Of a stretch of 16,434 nucleotides of DNA, positions 15,314 to 16,434 are shown piece after piece (position 1 is the stretch's first letter; each line of letters begins with the position of its first letter). Below the pieces are notes generated by a model. It had not been told where the DNA came from and ran no database searches. It saw only the letters and a program-made list of their open reading frames with translations. Where the stretch lies: contig CANQXO010000022.1 in NCBI GenBank assembly GCA_947627825.1, positions 1-16,434 of the forward strand, written 5' to 3'. Position numbers and translations under genes: made by a program. The DNA is from an uncultured Clostridia bacterium (GTDB taxonomy: Bacteria; Bacillota_A; Clostridia; TANB77; CAG-508).

Positions 15314-16434
15314 ATGAAAAAATATTTTAAATTAATTGTAACACTTTTAGTTTTAATATTATTATCAACTACTTGTTTAGCTGCAACTTCTGTTGCAAAA
15401 GGTGATGCAACAATGAAATTAGTTGAAGATAATGTTAATTCTATGACTTTTGGTAGATATGGCGAATTTGAGAAGAAAATGGTTCAAATTGATACTGTAA
15501 ACAAAACTATTGATATTAGTTTAACAGCAAAAAATAATCAAGAAGCTTTAGAAGACCTTAACGGTGAAGTTGTTTTATTAATTGATTCATCAAACAGTAT
15601 GTCTACAAATCAAATTAATGTAAATGATGAATTAATGACTAGAAAAGAATTAGTTTTAAATGCTGCTGAACAATTAGTAGACAAATTACTAGCAAATAAT
15701 GAAAACATTAAAATAGGTGTTGTAGAATTTGCTACAAGCACAACGATAGAAGAAGAAGGAACTTCTGCTGATGCTAAAATTATCACAGAAACATTAACAA
15801 GTGATGTTAATACTATAAAAGGTGCTTTAAATACTGTAAAAGAAGATGTTATGGGAGCAAGAACTGATATTGAAGTTGGTCTTGAAACGGCTGAAAGTTT
15901 ACTTAACACTTCGAAAAATGATGAAGCTAATAAATATATTGTATGCTTATCAGATGCAATACCTAATACTGCAAAAGGAGTTACTTCGGATTTATATACA
16001 GAAAAATCAGCTGATCCAACAAAAGCTAAACTAAAAGATTTAGATGACAAAGGAATAAATGTCATTTCGATGCTTATAAACATATCAGAAGATGATATTC
16101 CAGTATCAGGAAGGCCTGAAGATGCTACTTTTAAAACATATAAAGATGTTGCAGAGTATGTTTTCGGTACACCTTTAAATCCTACTGCAGGTTCAGTTTA
16201 TTATGTATCTGATGAAGAAGTTATAACAACAGTAACAGAAAGTATATATTCTCAACTAATTCCTGTTAATGAATATATTTTAACAGATATAGTTATAAAG
16301 GATTACTTCCCTCAAAATATAATTGACAACTTTAATTTTGCATTATTAACAAGACCAGAAATTGGAGAAATCACAGCCACAGTTGACACAAGCGATAATT
16401 CAATTACATGGACTATATCAGAACTTAAACCTGG
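15314..16434 (+). CDS. Secreted von Willebrand factor A-domain protein (3' end cut by window)
   Basis: 373 codons are visible and the frame is open at the right edge. The ATG follows AAAGGAGAG. Residues 1-24 form a signal peptide (MKKYFK, a hydrophobic core, then TTCLAA); a lipobox is not convincing, so type I cleavage near the Ala pair is likely. A vWA domain starts at about residue 85 with GEVVLLIDSSNSMS: the metal site Asp-x-Ser-x-Ser is D91, S93 and S95. The later metal-site Thr is in GARTDIEVGL and the Asp in CLSDAIPN. After the domain a region with IVIKDYFPQNIIDNF and TWTISELKPG looks like the beta-rich repeat start seen in Gram-positive surface adhesins and pilus tip proteins with Cna-type domains. 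A C-terminal sorting signal would lie outside the window. Likely an exported surface adhesin; the ligand is unknown. Confidence 0.88.
   Translation, partial: MKKYFKLIVTLLVLILLSTTCLAATSVAKGDATMKLVEDNVNSMTFGRYGEFEKKMVQIDTVNKTIDISLTAKNNQEALEDLNGEVVLLIDSSNSMSTNQINVNDELMTRKELVLNAAEQLVDKLLANNENIKIGVVEFATSTTIEEEGTSADAKIITETLTSDVNTIKGALNTVKEDVMGARTDIEVGLETAESLLNTSKNDEANKYIVCLSDAIPNTAKGVTSDLYTEKSADPTKAKLKDLDDKGINVISMLINISEDDIPVSGRPEDATFKTYKDVAEYVFGTPLNPTAGSVYYVSDEEVITTVTESIYSQLIPVNEYILTDIVIKDYFPQNIIDNFNFALLTRPEIGEITATVDTSDNSITWTISELKP

Noticed and set aside
15610..16083. Minus-strand ORF of 157 residues opposite the vWA gene
   Set aside because: It is antisense to an intact vWA domain with signal peptide and promoter; its Ser/Val-rich translation shows no family features.

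Overview
The window looks like chromosomal DNA from a strongly AT-rich, low-GC Firmicute, most likely an uncultured Clostridia-type gut or anaerobe lineage. This rests on A/T-biased codons, strong AGGAGG-type ribosome sites, sigma-A-like promoters with extended -10 elements, and a gene set typical of Firmicutes (addA, rqcP, a priA-def-fmt cluster, VanZ, SPFH). The taxon is an inference from gene content and base composition; no rRNA marker is present. There are no tRNAs, insertion sequences, CRISPR arrays or phage genes, and no gene-free stretch longer than about 200 bases.

Left part (1-4434, minus strand): a VanZ-family membrane protein, then what looks like one transcript for a Tad/Flp-type secretion or pilus assembly module. 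In transcription order this is a CpaB/RcpC-like SAF protein, two tandem MinD/CpaE-like proteins whose P-loops are both degenerate, and a CpaF-like secretion ATPase with an added N-terminal membrane anchor. The CpaF gene runs off the left edge, so inner-membrane core genes and pilins, if present, lie outside.

Middle part (4499-10198): a plus-strand SPFH/band-7 membrane scaffold gene converges on a minus-strand pair, addA (recombination helicase-nuclease) followed by rqcP (S4-domain ribosome quality control factor). A strong hairpin between them can end transcription in both directions. No addB is adjacent to addA. Divergent from addA is a plus-strand gene for an unrecognised helical protein with an acidic N-terminus, which ends at a second probably bidirectional terminator.

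Right part (10321-15180, minus strand): a housekeeping run folD-priA-def-fmt. It links one-carbon folate metabolism, replication restart, and removal and addition of the N-formyl group on initiator methionine; FolD makes the 10-formyl-THF that Fmt consumes. Fmt carries an unusual Asn-rich insertion. At the right edge (15227-16434, plus strand) a well-formed promoter drives a secreted von Willebrand A-domain protein that is cut by the window edge.

Most of the window is ordinary. The features most worth a second look are the Tad-like locus with two degenerate CpaE paralogues and a membrane-anchored CpaF, the Fmt insertion, the addA without adjacent addB, and the unrecognised helical protein.
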